Source: Amphiduros pacificus (lineage: Eukaryota > Annelida > Polychaeta > Phyllodocida > Hesionidae). Taken from it: a stretch of 64,000 nt of DNA. Position 1 is the first letter of the stretch. Each line of letters begins with the position of its first letter. The notes under the pieces are model-generated. The model was given only the letters and a program-made list of their open reading frames with translations, had not been told where the DNA came from and did not search any database. Location: contig OX439002.1 in assembly GCA_949316495.1 (NCBI GenBank), positions 16,486,001 through 16,550,000 on the forward strand, read 5' to 3'. Below are positions 49,701-61,992 of this stretch, one piece after another. The position numbers and the translations under genes are program-made.

Positions 49701-52700
49701 GTTATTGCGATTCTTGGGATTTCACATAATTGTCCCTGTGACCTTGAAAAATAGGTCAAGGTCGCCGTCCACCGAACTAGTCCGAGGTTTTCACCAGATG
49801 CTTATGCGTGTAAAGTTTCATGAAGCTGCCATCATTTGTTCTTGAGTTATCACGATGACAAGGATGATTTCACATAATTATCCCTGTGACCTTGAAAAGT
49901 AGGTGAAGGTCATGTTTCAAAGAAAAAATTCTGAGGTCTTCACCAGATGCTTGTGTGTGTCAAATCTCATAAAGCTGCCATCATTCGTTCTTGAGTTATT
50001 GCGATTCTTGGGATTTCACATAATTGTCCGTGACCTTGAAAAATAGGTCAAGGTCGCCATCCATCGAACTCATTCGAGGTTTTCACCAGATGCTTTTGTG
50101 TGTCAAGTTTCATGAAGCTGCCATCATTTGTTCTCGAGTTATCGCGATGACAAGATGATTTCACATAATTGTCCCTGTGACCTTGAAAAGTAGGTGAAGG
50201 TCATGTTTCATAGAAAAAATTGTGAGGTCTTCACCAGATACTTATGTGTGTCAAATCTAATAAAGCTACCATTATTCGTTCTTGAGTTATTGTGATTCTT
50301 GGGATTTCACATAATTGTCCCTGTGACCTTGAAAAATAGGTCAAGGTCGCTGTCCATCGAACTCGTCCGAGGTTTTCACCAGATGCATAAGTGTGTCAAG
50401 TTTCATGAAGCTGCCATCATTTGTTCTCGAGTTATCGCGATGACAAGATGATTTCACATAATTGTCCCTGTGACCTTGAAAAGTAGGTGAAGGTCATGTT
50501 TCATAGAGAAAATTCTGAGGTCTTCACCAGATACTTATGTGTGTCAAATCTCATAAAGCTACCATTATTAGTTCTTGAGTTATTGTGATTCTTGGGATTT
50601 CACATAATTGTTCCTGTGACCTTGAAAAATAGGTCAAGGTCGCCGTCCATCGAACTCGTCCGAGGTTTTCACCAGATGCATATGTGTGTCAAGTTTCATG
50701 AAGCTGCCATCATTTGTTCTTGAGTTATCGCGATGACAAGGATGTTCGCTACAGACATACATACAGACATACATACATACATACATACATACATACCCAC
50801 GCCAGGAGTACTGCAATACCCTCAGCCTGATTACATCAGGGGCTGAGGGTAAAAATAGGATGACCACCCAGGAGATTTTAATGCACAGATATTTCACACA
50901 AGGCATGAGACAATGCATACTGACCTCCTAAGTTGACTAGTGCTGCCCTCTGTACATTTGGGACCCACCCTTTCCATAACCCTCGCACACCACCTTCTGC
51001 TACAATTTTCCGGAATGCATGAAATGTGTTCTTCACTCTGAAAGAAATTATAACACTTATAATTAGTAGATGCATACAGAAATATTGCTGAATCAACATC
51101 TCCTTATCAATCATATTTGTTTGGCAATAATTATGCAATTATACAATTTTTATAGACAAAAATTCTAAGAAGCAAAATCGATTATTTTGATTCGTTCCAA
51201 ACAAAATGTGATCCTTTGCTTTAAGAATTCATGAAATGAGGTGTTCAAGCACTTTTTCCTTGCATAATATAAATATTCATAACTCAAACTTTTCAAATGT
51301 TATTACCCATTATATTCCCCTACATAAATTTCTGGGCCATTTGAAAGTATGATTTAAGCATACCCAATTTGAAAGCTCTGTAAAATTGCCTGTGATCTCT
51401 TTGATTTCATGAATGCTTTCAAGATGCATAAGAATGAATCACTTGTATGGTCAATTAATGTGTGTGCATCCTATGTTACAATGATCCTCAGTATTTATAA
51501 AAAATATAAAATATGTTAATATGTAAGCTACAAATCTCTGAATAATTCTGGGCTACTTAATGATTAAGATGCATTTATCAGGAAAATATGTCAATGCATT
51601 TATGAAAAAATGAAAATGATAAACTACTACCTTGGAGGCTTTCCTTCCAGTTGTCTTCTGCCTTCCATTTGCATTTGAACTTTGACCAAATCTGTGGGAC
51701 TGGCAATAAATTGTGCCAAACCCCCAGCGCTCAATCCTCCTAGTGCTGCCTTCCTGTAATGTGTCAAAAATGTTTATCCCTATAAGGATTGTTGTGTATT
51801 GACAAAACATTATAAAGAGATGAATACCGTGATCCTGCCAATACGCACCACTCCAGTCACTGACTTTCTTTGTTTTATTACAATATTTTGTTTTAGGAGT
51901 TCAATTAAATATATAAAATGTGTCTGGGCATTATATAGCACACCTCAATGTATTCAATTTAAATAATTACATGTTATCTTTATATACCATCTTCAGAAAA
52001 TCAACAAAACATAACCCCATGGGTTGATAGCTCTGCTGACTTGAATGAAAACATATGAACTGAGATAAAGTGCAATAAGCAACCAGGTTATGATTTTCCA
52101 TACAAGATCCCAATTCAGTTTTGATGAGATATTCATTAATATTTTGCAAATCATTATCATGTTACCAATGCAATATTTCATGCACAAAATTTGTGATTTT
52201 TTCAAAAATCTAATAGCTATCACTAAGTTGTCAAGGGGGCTGCCATTTTGAATAACATAGCCAATGAGAATCAAGATAACATGTTGTGGCCAAATTTGAT
52301 ATGTAACATGCATTTTGATTGGTCAAAATCACTATCTGCTCAATTCTGCTCTTGAAAAGGATTTAAATGTTCAAAAACATTACAAAACATAGGCATCAGA
52401 GATGCATCAACCCTCAGCCCTGGTAACTCATTGCACAACATTCGCTCCACACAATATTTGTGAACAAAACGTCACTGCACCAAGGCAAATTGATGCAGGG
52501 GTAAAAAAAACCCATAAAATCTACTTCCTTTGATAGCTTAGGTGTGTCAAGTATCATGAAACTGTCATCATTTACTCTAGAATTATTGAGATGATGGGCC
52601 GGTGACCTTGAAAAGCAGGTTAAGGTCACGTCCATCAAACTCATCTGGGGTCTTCACCAGATGCTTTTGTGTGTCAATTCTCATGAAGCTGCCAATATTT

Positions 52701-55700
52701 GTTCTTGAGTTATTGCAATGTCGTGGATTTGACATAATTGTCCCTGTGACCTTGAAAAGTAGGTGAAGGTCACCATTCATCAGACTCTTTTGTGGTCTTT
52801 ACTAGATGCTTATTTGTGTCAAATCTCATAAAGCTGCCATCATTTGTTCTCGAGTTATCGCAATGATGGGATTTCATAGTACAATTGTCCCTGTGACCTT
52901 GAAAAGTAGGTGAAGGTCATGTTCGTTCAAGGGAAGTCTGAGGTTTTCACCAGATGCTTATGTGTGTCAAATCTCGTAAAGCTGCCATCATTCGTTCTTG
53001 AGTTATTGTGATTCTTGGGATTTCACATAATTGTCCCTGTAACCTTGAAAAATAGGTGAAGGTCATGTTCCATCAAAGGAAGTCGGAGGTCTTCACCAGA
53101 TGCTTATGTGTGTCAAGTCTCATAAAGCTGCCATCATTTGTTCTTGAGTTATTGCAATGACAAGGATGATTTCACATAATTGTCCCTGTGACCTTGAAAA
53201 ATAGGTCAAGGTCGCCGTCCATCAAACTCCTCCAAGGTTTTCACCAGATGCTTATGTGTGTCAAGTTTCATGAAGCTGCCATCATTTGTTCTCGAGTTAT
53301 CGCGATGACAAGGATAATTTCACATAATTGTCCCTGTGACCTTGAAAAGTAGGTGAAGGTCATGTTTCATAAAAAAATTCTGAGGTCTTCACCAGATGCT
53401 TATGTGTGTCATATCTCATAAAGCTGCCATCATTTGTCCTTGAGTTATTGCGATTCTTGGGATTTCACATAATTGTCCCTGTGACCTTGAAAAATAGGTC
53501 AAGGTCGCTGTCCATCTAACTCGTCCGAGGTTTTTACTAGATGCTTATGTGTGTCAAGTTTCATGAAGCTGCCATCATTTGTTCTCGAGTTATCGCGATG
53601 ACAAGGATGTTCGCTACAGACATACAGACATACAGACATACATACATACATACATACATACATACATACATACATACATACATACATACATACATACCCA
53701 CGCCAGGAGTACTGCAATACCCTCAGCCTGATTACATCAGGGGCTGAGGATAAAAAGCAATGATATGCATAGCTCAAAGGCCATTGATATATGTTTATTC
53801 ACTTTTGATGGTTGTGAGATTTTGCAAGTATACAAATTTTGAATTGAAGGTCAATGTGTCAAGGTCAAAGGTCACATGACTAAGAAAGTATGATGAGGCA
53901 CGGCTATGACCTAAGACATTTCTGTATACCAAGTTTTAATTTCTTCTTATAAGTAGTTGCTGAGATATACTCCTTACAAAATTTGTGACATCAAGGTCAC
54001 TGCATTAAGGTCAATGGTGACATCACTAAGATTTGAAGGAATCTGAATCTTCAACTCTCTATCTACCTCTGTATTAAATATGAAACAAATATTACTGGTA
54101 GTTTTGGAGAAGATTTTTAAACATAGTGTTAGTATATAACAGATATGAAGTGTTTTTTATTCACTTCTGATGGTTGTGATGTGGCATGTTCACAAATTTT
54201 GAATTCAAGGTCAATGTGTCAAGGTCAAATGTCACATGACTAAAATTGTATGACGAGGCACAGATTTAACATAAGACATTCCTGTATACCAAGATTTAAT
54301 TTCCTCTTGTAAGTGGTTGCTGAGATATGCTCCTTACAAAATTTGTGACATCAAGGTCACTGCACTAAGGTCAATGGTGACATCACTGAGAATTGAAGGA
54401 ATCTAAATATTCAACTCTCTATCTAGTTCTGTATAAAATAGTGTTGGTATATAAAAGATATGAAGTGCATTTAATTCACTTCTAATGGTTATGATGTGGC
54501 ATGTTCACAAATTTTGAATTCAAGGTCAGTGTGTCAAGGTCAAAGGTCACATGACTAAGAAAGTATGATGAGGCATGGCTATGACCTAAGACATTTCTGT
54601 ATACCAAGTTTTAATTTCTTCTTATAAGTAGTTGCTGAGATATACTCCTTACAAAATTTGTGACATCAAGGTCACTGCATTAAGGTCAATGGTGACATCA
54701 CTAAGATTTGAAGGAATCTGAATCTTCAACTCTCTATCTACCTCTGTATTAAATATGAAACAAATATTACTGGTAGTTTTGGAGAAGATTTTTAAACATA
54801 GTGTTAGTATATAACAGATATGAAGTGTTTTTTATTCACTTCTGATGGTTGTGATGTGGCATGTTCACAAATTTTGAATTCAAGGTCAATGTGTCAAGGT
54901 CAAATGTCACATGACTAAAATTGTATGACGAGGCACAGATTTAACATAAGACATTCCTGTATACCAAGATTTAATTTCCTCTTGTAAGTGGTTGCTGAGA
55001 TATGCTCCTTACAAAATTTGTGACATCAAGGTCACTGCACTAAGGTCAATGGTGACATCACTGAGAATTGAAGGAATCTAAATATTCAACTCTCTATCTA
55101 GTTCTGTATAAAATAGTGTTGGTATATAAAAGATATGAAGTGCATTTAATTCACTTCTAATGGTTATGATGTGGCATGTTCACAAATTTTGAATTCAAGG
55201 TCAGTGTGTCAAGGTCAAAGGTCACATGACTAAGAAAGTATGATGAGGCATGGCTATGACCTAAGACATTTCTGTATACCAAGTTTTAATTTCTTCTTAT
55301 AAGTAGTTGCTGAGATATACTCCTTACAAAATTTGTGACATCAAGGTCACTGCATTAAGGTCAATGGTGACATCACTAAGATTTGAAGGAATCTGAATCT
55401 TCAACTCTCTATCTACCTCTGTATTAAATATGAAACAAATATTACTGGTAGTTTTGGAGGAGAAGATTTTTAAACATAGTGTTAGTATATAACAGATATG
55501 AAGTGTTTTTTATTCACTTCTGATGGTTGTGATGTGGCATGTTCACAAATTTTGAATTCAAGGTCAATGTGTCAAGGTCAAAGGTCACATGACTAAAATT
55601 GTATGACAAGGCACAGCTTTAACATATGACATTTCTGCATACCAAGTTTTAATAACCTGTAATAAGTGGTTGCTGAGATATGCTCAGTACAAAATTTGTG

Positions 55701-58700
55701 ACCTCAAGGTCACTGCACTAAGGTCAATGGTGACATTACTAAGATTTGAAGGAATCTGAATCTTCAACTATATATCTACCTCTATATAAAATATGAAAGA
55801 TGTAGTACTGGTAGTTTTGGAGAAGAAGATTTTTAAAGAAATGTTGACAGACGGACGGACAGACGGACAGACAGACCGACAGACATTTTCCCCCTCCTAA
55901 AGCTCTGCGAGCTAAAGTCTCAGCAGAGCTAAAAAATGGTGTCTTAGATTTAATTGAGATATCTACTTGATCTATTGGCAATACTTTGGCAGCCTTTGCA
56001 ATCTACTAAACATTGAAATCAGTACTCTGAACTACCGGTATGTGGTCTTATGCTAGACTAGACCTTGTGCAAACCCAAATGAAAACATAGGGGATAGGGC
56101 CTTCCCTGCCATTGCCCTTAAGCTCTGGAATGATTTCCCTAATGAGAATTGGATGAAAGCCTCATCTGATGAACAAACATCTCCAGAACCCTATTTTGTA
56201 AATACTACCTAAATAAGCACTATGGACAGATATTGTCTGGTATCATCGTTACATGAATTTTCTTCTTCTTATTATTATCATCAATCTGTAAACTGTCATG
56301 TATCCATATCAAAGATCAAATCAAACAATAAAAATGGTCCTTACCAAAAAGTAAATGTTCCATCTTCGTTTTTGCCCAATAGATTTTCCCTTATCCACTC
56401 ATAGAAAGCCATTCGGCAGCCCGTGTAAACTGCAAACAAAATTACCGGTAGGTGTTTGAAAAAAATCTTATTTTCAAAAATATGGTCTAAATCTCAGTGC
56501 TCAAGTTTTAACATTAGTAATCAACCAGGTACACTCAGCTGTCATCTTTTCACAAGTATAAAGTAAGCATTGAATGAATAAACATATACCATATACATTA
56601 ATTTTGTTAAATACATAAAACATTGAATACTTCTTCCAATGGCTCATTATAGACAAAAGAAGAAAACTTGCATGAAATTGGTTTAGTTAGTATCGGATTG
56701 GCCATAATCAAGGTCTGAATGTACACTGGATAGTGTTACAATGTAATAAAATATTTGTTGATGTCGCCAAACATTCAAGATGACACTTATGATAACAAGC
56801 TGCTTATTAATTCATTTGAAGTTACTTCGTTGTCATTATCTTTGCTAGGAGCATCCCTGGAAATAACAAAATATTATTTTACGTCTCAACATTTTTTCTC
56901 TGTATATTTAAAATTGGGGGTGTCTAAAATTTGTTTTGACCAAGTTTGAACATTATATACACTATATTGATTTATTTGATTTACATTTGGTTCATTAATA
57001 TAGCTAATTTGGATAAGATTTCTGAATTACCCAAAATCAGTGTATAGTTTGTACATACCCCCTGCAACACACATATGTTAAGCAGCCATAAAATTGCAAT
57101 GGTATGTCCTTGTGCAAAAAAAAAATGAATTTAGGACAAGGAGACCTTGAATTGGCTTTATTGTACATTAAGTTTCCATGGAGGGGGACACACTGTGTGA
57201 GCTGCTGCTTAAATGCCTTTACATTATACAACAGTCAATAACAGCAGCAGCTGAGTCAGAAGTTAGTTGAAACCCTGGTTCAATTGCAGGTCGATACCAA
57301 CAATAGAGACTTTTGAGTGCTGTGAGAGTAAAAAGGATCTGACTGCCCTACTTACCGGTAGTTAGTTGGCAGCGAGCCAAAAGATCAAAGAATCATGCCC
57401 ATAGGGTTATGTAACCAGTGACCAAGGGTCAAAGGATCATTTCCGCCCCCGTCCCCCCCATTTCCTGCTGTCCATAACCTTAAATAACTTGCAGGGGACA
57501 CACGCACATTAAAAATAGAGGAAAAAAGGTAACAAATACACACATGGACACATACACACACAGATACAGGAGAGAGAGATTTCTAAGAGATACTGGATGA
57601 TCACATGCAACAAAAAGGCTGTTACAGGACTCGTGATGATGATGTCCACTGCTTCTGAAGGAAAAACTCACACATCTAGTGGCTATAACTTTCTGTGATC
57701 AGCATAAGGGATGGAGATGTCACAGGGGCCATAAAAGCATGTCTAAATCACAAATATGGTTGGTATTTTGCGCCATAAAACTCAAATCAAATTAGGACAA
57801 TTCCCTACTTGTAAACCAAGAGTGATAAAATTTTAAATGATAAATTTCTACATTTAAAATGGCTGCCTTTTTATTTATTTATTTTTATGACATTTAAAAT
57901 GACAATTCATATTAATACCAATGTGTTCTTTTACCAATTATTGGCATGCTCAGCAACAAGGTCTTATGGGGATTTGATGGAGACTAATTGACAAATAATT
58001 CTGTCTCGATACGGTGACAGCATATGGCTCTAATCAAAATGTGTCCAGGTGGCAGCATTTTCTGTTTTGCCCGCAGTGAAGATTTTTTGCAAGGTCAATT
58101 AATTTAATTCTGCCTGGTAACATATGGATATGCAGCTTTATTCTTACCTATCAAAATAATAATATACTGCACAAGGATGGATCCTATCACTGCTGTTTTC
58201 TAGATTTATTTTGTGAGAGGTAAAAAGAAAGACATGGGAGCATGCAAAACGTATGTAAAAGTTTACATGTGATAAATTTGAAATATTTAGGGTGTAATTA
58301 TGTCGGTTCAGCAAAGTGCAAACACTAAATATTTTTAAACCTTGGGCCATAAAAAGCCTCAATATTTAGAAAATTCATAATCATAACACACATGCACACT
58401 GGATCCACATATACTTTTGCTATCTTATGATGCAAAAACATATTTTCTTATAAAATCAAACTATGTTCACTACATGTCAGTCTAGATGCATTGTGATCTT
58501 CCTTCTTTTTCAATCATAATCAGCTTTTTGTATCTTGCCAGTTATCTTTAATCATTTACTTTATAAAATTCATTAAATATCATTAAAATAGGAAAGATTT
58601 CCTATTTGAACATACCTATATGTCTGTATACTGCTGGAGTGACACCTTTCCATAATTTTCTTATACCTTCTTCATTAACTAAAAAGCAAATATGAATTAA

Positions 58701-59102
58701 AGTCAAATCTATTAAAGTCAAATCTATATTTACAGTATAAGATATGAACATACATGTATTTACATTTACAGTTCTTATTATAGTGTTTTTAACATAACTT
58801 AGCTAGAAATGGTACACAAAACTTCAAATGACATTTTAAAAGAGAAATCTAATAAAGATTTATGAAAGTTTTACATAATATGAGTTAATAATTCTATTTA
58901 AAGTAAACATAGCATCTGTCCACTTAAAAAATCTAGAATCTGGGACAATATTTTTTCTGACCCAAATCAAAATAGAGAAAAGTCTCACCTATTCCAAATG
59001 CAGTTAATATCATTCCCCTGTGATGCTTGGCTGTGTGGTGAAGCCTGCCCCCTTCTCCCTGCAGCTGTAGCCTCGTCTTAGTCAGATCCAGTGGATAGGT
59101 CA
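46713..59102 (-). CDS. UCP4 (SLC25A27)-like mitochondrial carrier, nine exons; N-terminus not fully resolved
   Basis: Exons in transcript order: 59102-58989, 58678-58616, 56429-56345, 51753-51631, 51037-50925, 48149-48065, 47858-47769, 47162-47060, 46784-46713. They give 281 residues plus a stop, with consistent phases. All three carrier signatures are present: [31 protein letters not shown] and [18 protein letters not shown]4-type stretches include [35 protein letters not shown] and [16 protein letters not shown] at the C-terminus. UCP4 is an inner-mitochondrial-membrane carrier of six helices in three repeats, proposed to modulate proton leak or anion transport; in this gene that is inferred from similarity. 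The first exon starts in phase 1 at the second half of helix 1. The residues corresponding to human FLLSGCAATVAEL are missing from the exons found. Introns contain family 2 copy a, and family 1 copy 2 with a nested family 2 element. Confidence 0.88.
49236..50855. mobile_element. HINE-like element, family 2, copy a (in a carrier intron)
   Basis: It starts ACATAGGCATCAGAGATGCA (palindrome GCATC-AGA-GATGC), then ACCCTCAGCCC. The body has about nine ~147-bp monomers marked by GTGACCTTGAAAAGTAGG, alternating in two types (~293-bp higher-order unit). A CATA/CAGACATA microsatellite follows, then a terminal hairpin ACCCTCAGCCTGAT ... ATCAGGGGCTGAGGGT and TAAAAA. It has no coding capacity. The 5' block ACCCTCAGCCC equals the left arm of the 3' hairpin, the same logic as family 1. 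It lies in the intron between carrier exons 50925-51037 and 48065-48149. Confidence 0.65.
52009..55937. mobile_element. HINE-like element, family 1, copy 2 (in a carrier intron, interrupted by a nested family 2 element)
   Basis: This is the best family 1 copy: ACATAACCCCATGGGTTGA, then the subterminal block TAGCTCTGCTGACTTG, a unique 5' region, an alternating ~316/~360-bp monomer array (53841-55800), a GACGGACAGACGG microsatellite, and the hairpin AGCTCTGC ... GCAGAGCT followed by TAAAAAAT. Positions 52387-53756 are a later insertion of family 2. It sits in the carrier intron between exons 56345-56429 and 51631-51753, and with its insertion accounts for most of the intron. Confidence 0.65.
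52387..53756. mobile_element. HINE-like element, family 2, copy b, nested in family 1
   Basis: It has the same ends as copy a: ACATAGGCATCAGAGATGCA at the left, and hairpin CCTCAGCCTGAT ... GGGGCTGAGG plus ATAAAAA at the right. The family 1 sequence resumes directly on both sides. The uninterrupted copy 1 reads ATTACAAAAAAGCAATG at the same site, so the insertion went into an A-run with no obvious target duplication beyond the As. Confidence 0.7.
57140..57670. repeat. dispersed repeat R3, copy C (in a carrier intron)
   Basis: Shares blocks with the copies at 38705 and 39985: AAGTTTCCATGGAGGGGGAC, ACACTGTGTGAGCTGCTGCT, AACCCTGGTTCAATTGCAGG, AAGATCAAAGAATCATGCCC, then an ACAC-rich stretch and TTTCTAAGAGATACTGG. 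Orientation is the same in all three copies. Confidence 0.6.
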
Positions 59103-61309
59103 CTAAATAATCAAAAATGATTAGATTTAATCATATCTTGACAAAATGATGGAAAGTTTCAGGGAATCTGAAATTTCCCTCCCATCCTAAAGACAGGCAG
59201 GCGGAAGTATACAATCCAAAATATTTATCATCATGCAGTGCTCTTACGAGCCAATCCTGTCAAATTTTCATGGACCAGCTTAAAATCTGGTAGAGCAGAT
59301 AGGGAGAATTAAGGGAAATTAAGAATATTTTGCTGCTTTTAGCAGTTATCTTGTGAAGATGATATAGCAATATTTGGGTATCCTCTGACATGATGTATAT
59401 TATGACAGAGAATAGAAAAGCAATATGTAATTTGTATAAAAAATTAGAAAAATGAGGTGTTTAAAAGTTCATTTAAATGTAATTTTGTTGGCAAGAAAAT
59501 GGCTTATTTTGTATTCTTGTTTGGAAGATGATGTAACAAAGTAGCCATTAGTATATGTATTTGACTATATTAACGCATAAATGGAGAGGTTAAATGAAGG
59601 TCTCATAAATATTAATGTTTCCTCAAAGCTTTGTCCAAAAATAAAGTTTCTGGAAACTAATAACAATCTGTTTAAAAGGTAGCAATATTTGCAGTAAAAC
59701 AGTTCTCAAGATTTGTCACTTAAATTTGCAAATGTTCTCATTTTTTTCAAAAAAATTGTGGGATATCTTGAGAAAAATAACATCATGAATTCTTCAAAAA
59801 TGATAAGTTTTGTATTTTTAGGCAGTGATATGGCCCAATACAGCATGCTCTTGTTAATAATTATACATACAACAATACTAAACTTGATTTATATAGGTAA
59901 AACATTTGTTCCATCTCTTCTGAATGGAAATATATAACTTATTCATCTTGTTTTGGTCTTTCTATTTGTGCACTATTTCATGTACTGGTGAGAGCACTGA
60001 TGTCATACATCATTTATCAATGAAGTTGTGACATCCTACTTTTAGGTATCTTTGCAACAGTTAATTAACAATTATTTCATCTGTACCTGTTCCCCCTAAC
60101 GCTAACTGGCCAATCATTACAGTCAAGACAATCATAGATTTAGGTTTAGAGCATTTTTTAATAGAGACAAGCTAAGAAATGCTTTCTATAGATACAATTT
60201 TGATATTGACATTTCGACGTTGGAAAACTGGTCTCTAAAATGGTCACTAAGTAGAGTATGCATTTGGTTTAAATAAATGTATTTCTCATAAAGTAACACA
60301 ATTTGCTAATGTGAGGTTTTCCAAAAAATTTAGTACATTTATGAAAAAGATTTAAGGCAGGTGAAAAGAGGTGGTTTGTTGATATTATTTATTTCCACAA
60401 TCGATTGTGAACACAATACAATATCGTCAGATAAAGACTTGCAATATATTATAATCCCCTATCATGATGCATGATTGAGCAATGTATCATATCAGTATCA
60501 TCACTGACAGTTCCAGCCTGAACAGGTTTGAGAGTGGCAATGATTGGCAACACAGTATTAAATCAACAAATAAACAGAGTCTTGACATTAGTGGTTGTTT
60601 AACTCTTACAGAAATATATTGTAATAATTAGGCCCGGGGGGTTACTTTCATCGTCAGCGTTACCGGGGAAGCTGGGCTAAATAGGGCCCTTTTGGCTGAT
60701 ATTTTCCCTAAGATGGGATAAGGTATTTTATATATCTATGTCAGTTGTGCATGTAACGCAAGTGTCATCTGCTGGGACAGTAGGCCAATACACTATTGTT
60801 CTCAGCAAAGGTGTGGTAATTAAGCTGTCTGCTTCCTCACCATGATCATGTGTGCACAAGACTCTTGACTAGGGCACAGTTTCTGTTTATACAATTATAT
60901 TAACAATTAAGTTGTACATTTCTATATTTTGTGTGGTATTAGCAGACGATGATCAATTGGTTTACAAATCCAGGAAATCAAAAAAGACAACAACAAAAAA
61001 GATTTCTGACTACCATATATCAGATATTTGTATAAAGTTTTTCTCCCTAGCCTGGTGGTTAGCAAGCTTTTCATTAATGGGGGAGTGCTGCTACTATTAA
61101 ATATACAATTATAAAATATGGTTTAAATATGAAAACATGTACATGACTTTATATGGGTATTTAATGTACTCCAAAAACATGGTATCATTTTCTTATTGCA
61201 TCACCCCAAAGTCGGGGTATCATTTTAACTTTGCATCATCCCTAAATGAGGATATCAAAATCTAAGTTAGGGTACCAATGGAGATAGAATATTTCCCTAA
61301 ATCGGTCCC

Positions 61310-61480
61310 AAGTGAACCCAGTCCCCTAGTGAACCTGGCCCCTGGGAGAAGTCAGCCCCCTGATTTAGATAGCGAGATTATCAAGTTACCAGAAAGGCAT
61401 TAGCAGCTACTGAGAGTCCAAAGGGTTGGTAAATGCCCTTCGGGTCAAATAGCCATCTTGAAGGAGATTTCATGACTTTC
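61310..61480. repeat. unclassified dispersed repeat, copy 1 of a pair
   Basis: The order GAAGTCAGCCCCCTGATTTA, GAGATTATCAAGTTAC, TAAATGCCCTTCGGGTCAAA and TAGCCATCTTGAAGGAG is repeated with changes at 63540-63690. No coding region or terminal structure could be defined. Confidence 0.6.
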
Positions 61481-61530
61481 ATGACTCTTATAAATGCCAT
61501 CTTGAGTTGTCAAATGTAATGTTGGTAGAA

Positions 61531-61890
61531 ACATAGGCATCAGAGATGCATCAACCCTCAACCCTGGTAAGTTACTGTACAACATTTGCTCCGCACAATA
61601 TTTGTGAACAAAATGTCACTGCACCAAGGCAAATTGATGCAGGGGTAAAAAAAAACATAATTATTATTATTATAGTGCACATCTACTTCCTTTGATAGCT
61701 TATATGTGTCAAGCATCATGAAACTGTCATCATTTACTCTAGAAATATTGAGAATATGGGCATGTGACCCTGAAAAGTAGGTGAAGGTCACCGTTCATCA
61801 AACTCATCTGGGGTCTTCACCAGATGCTAAAGTAGGTCAATTCTCATGAAGCAGCCATTCTTTGTTCTCGAGTTATCGCAATGACTGACT

Positions 61891-61926
<36 letters not shown>

Positions 61927-61950
61927 CACACACACAAACATACATACACA

Positions 61951-61989
<39 letters not shown>
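61531..61989. mobile_element. HINE-like element, family 2, copy c, 3'-truncated
   Basis: It starts ACATAGGCATCAGAGATGCA as in copies a and b and keeps only one or two body monomers. It then runs into (GACA)n and (CA)n. The terminal hairpin and TAAAAA of the other copies are absent, so it is truncated or has had its end replaced by microsatellite expansion. Confidence 0.6.
61886..61989. repeat. (GACA)n/(CA)n compound microsatellite
   Basis: CTGACTGACAGACAGACAGA gives way to ACACACACAC. Open frames of repeated Val-Cys across it are artefacts. Confidence 0.9.
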
Positions 61990-61992
<3 letters not shown>

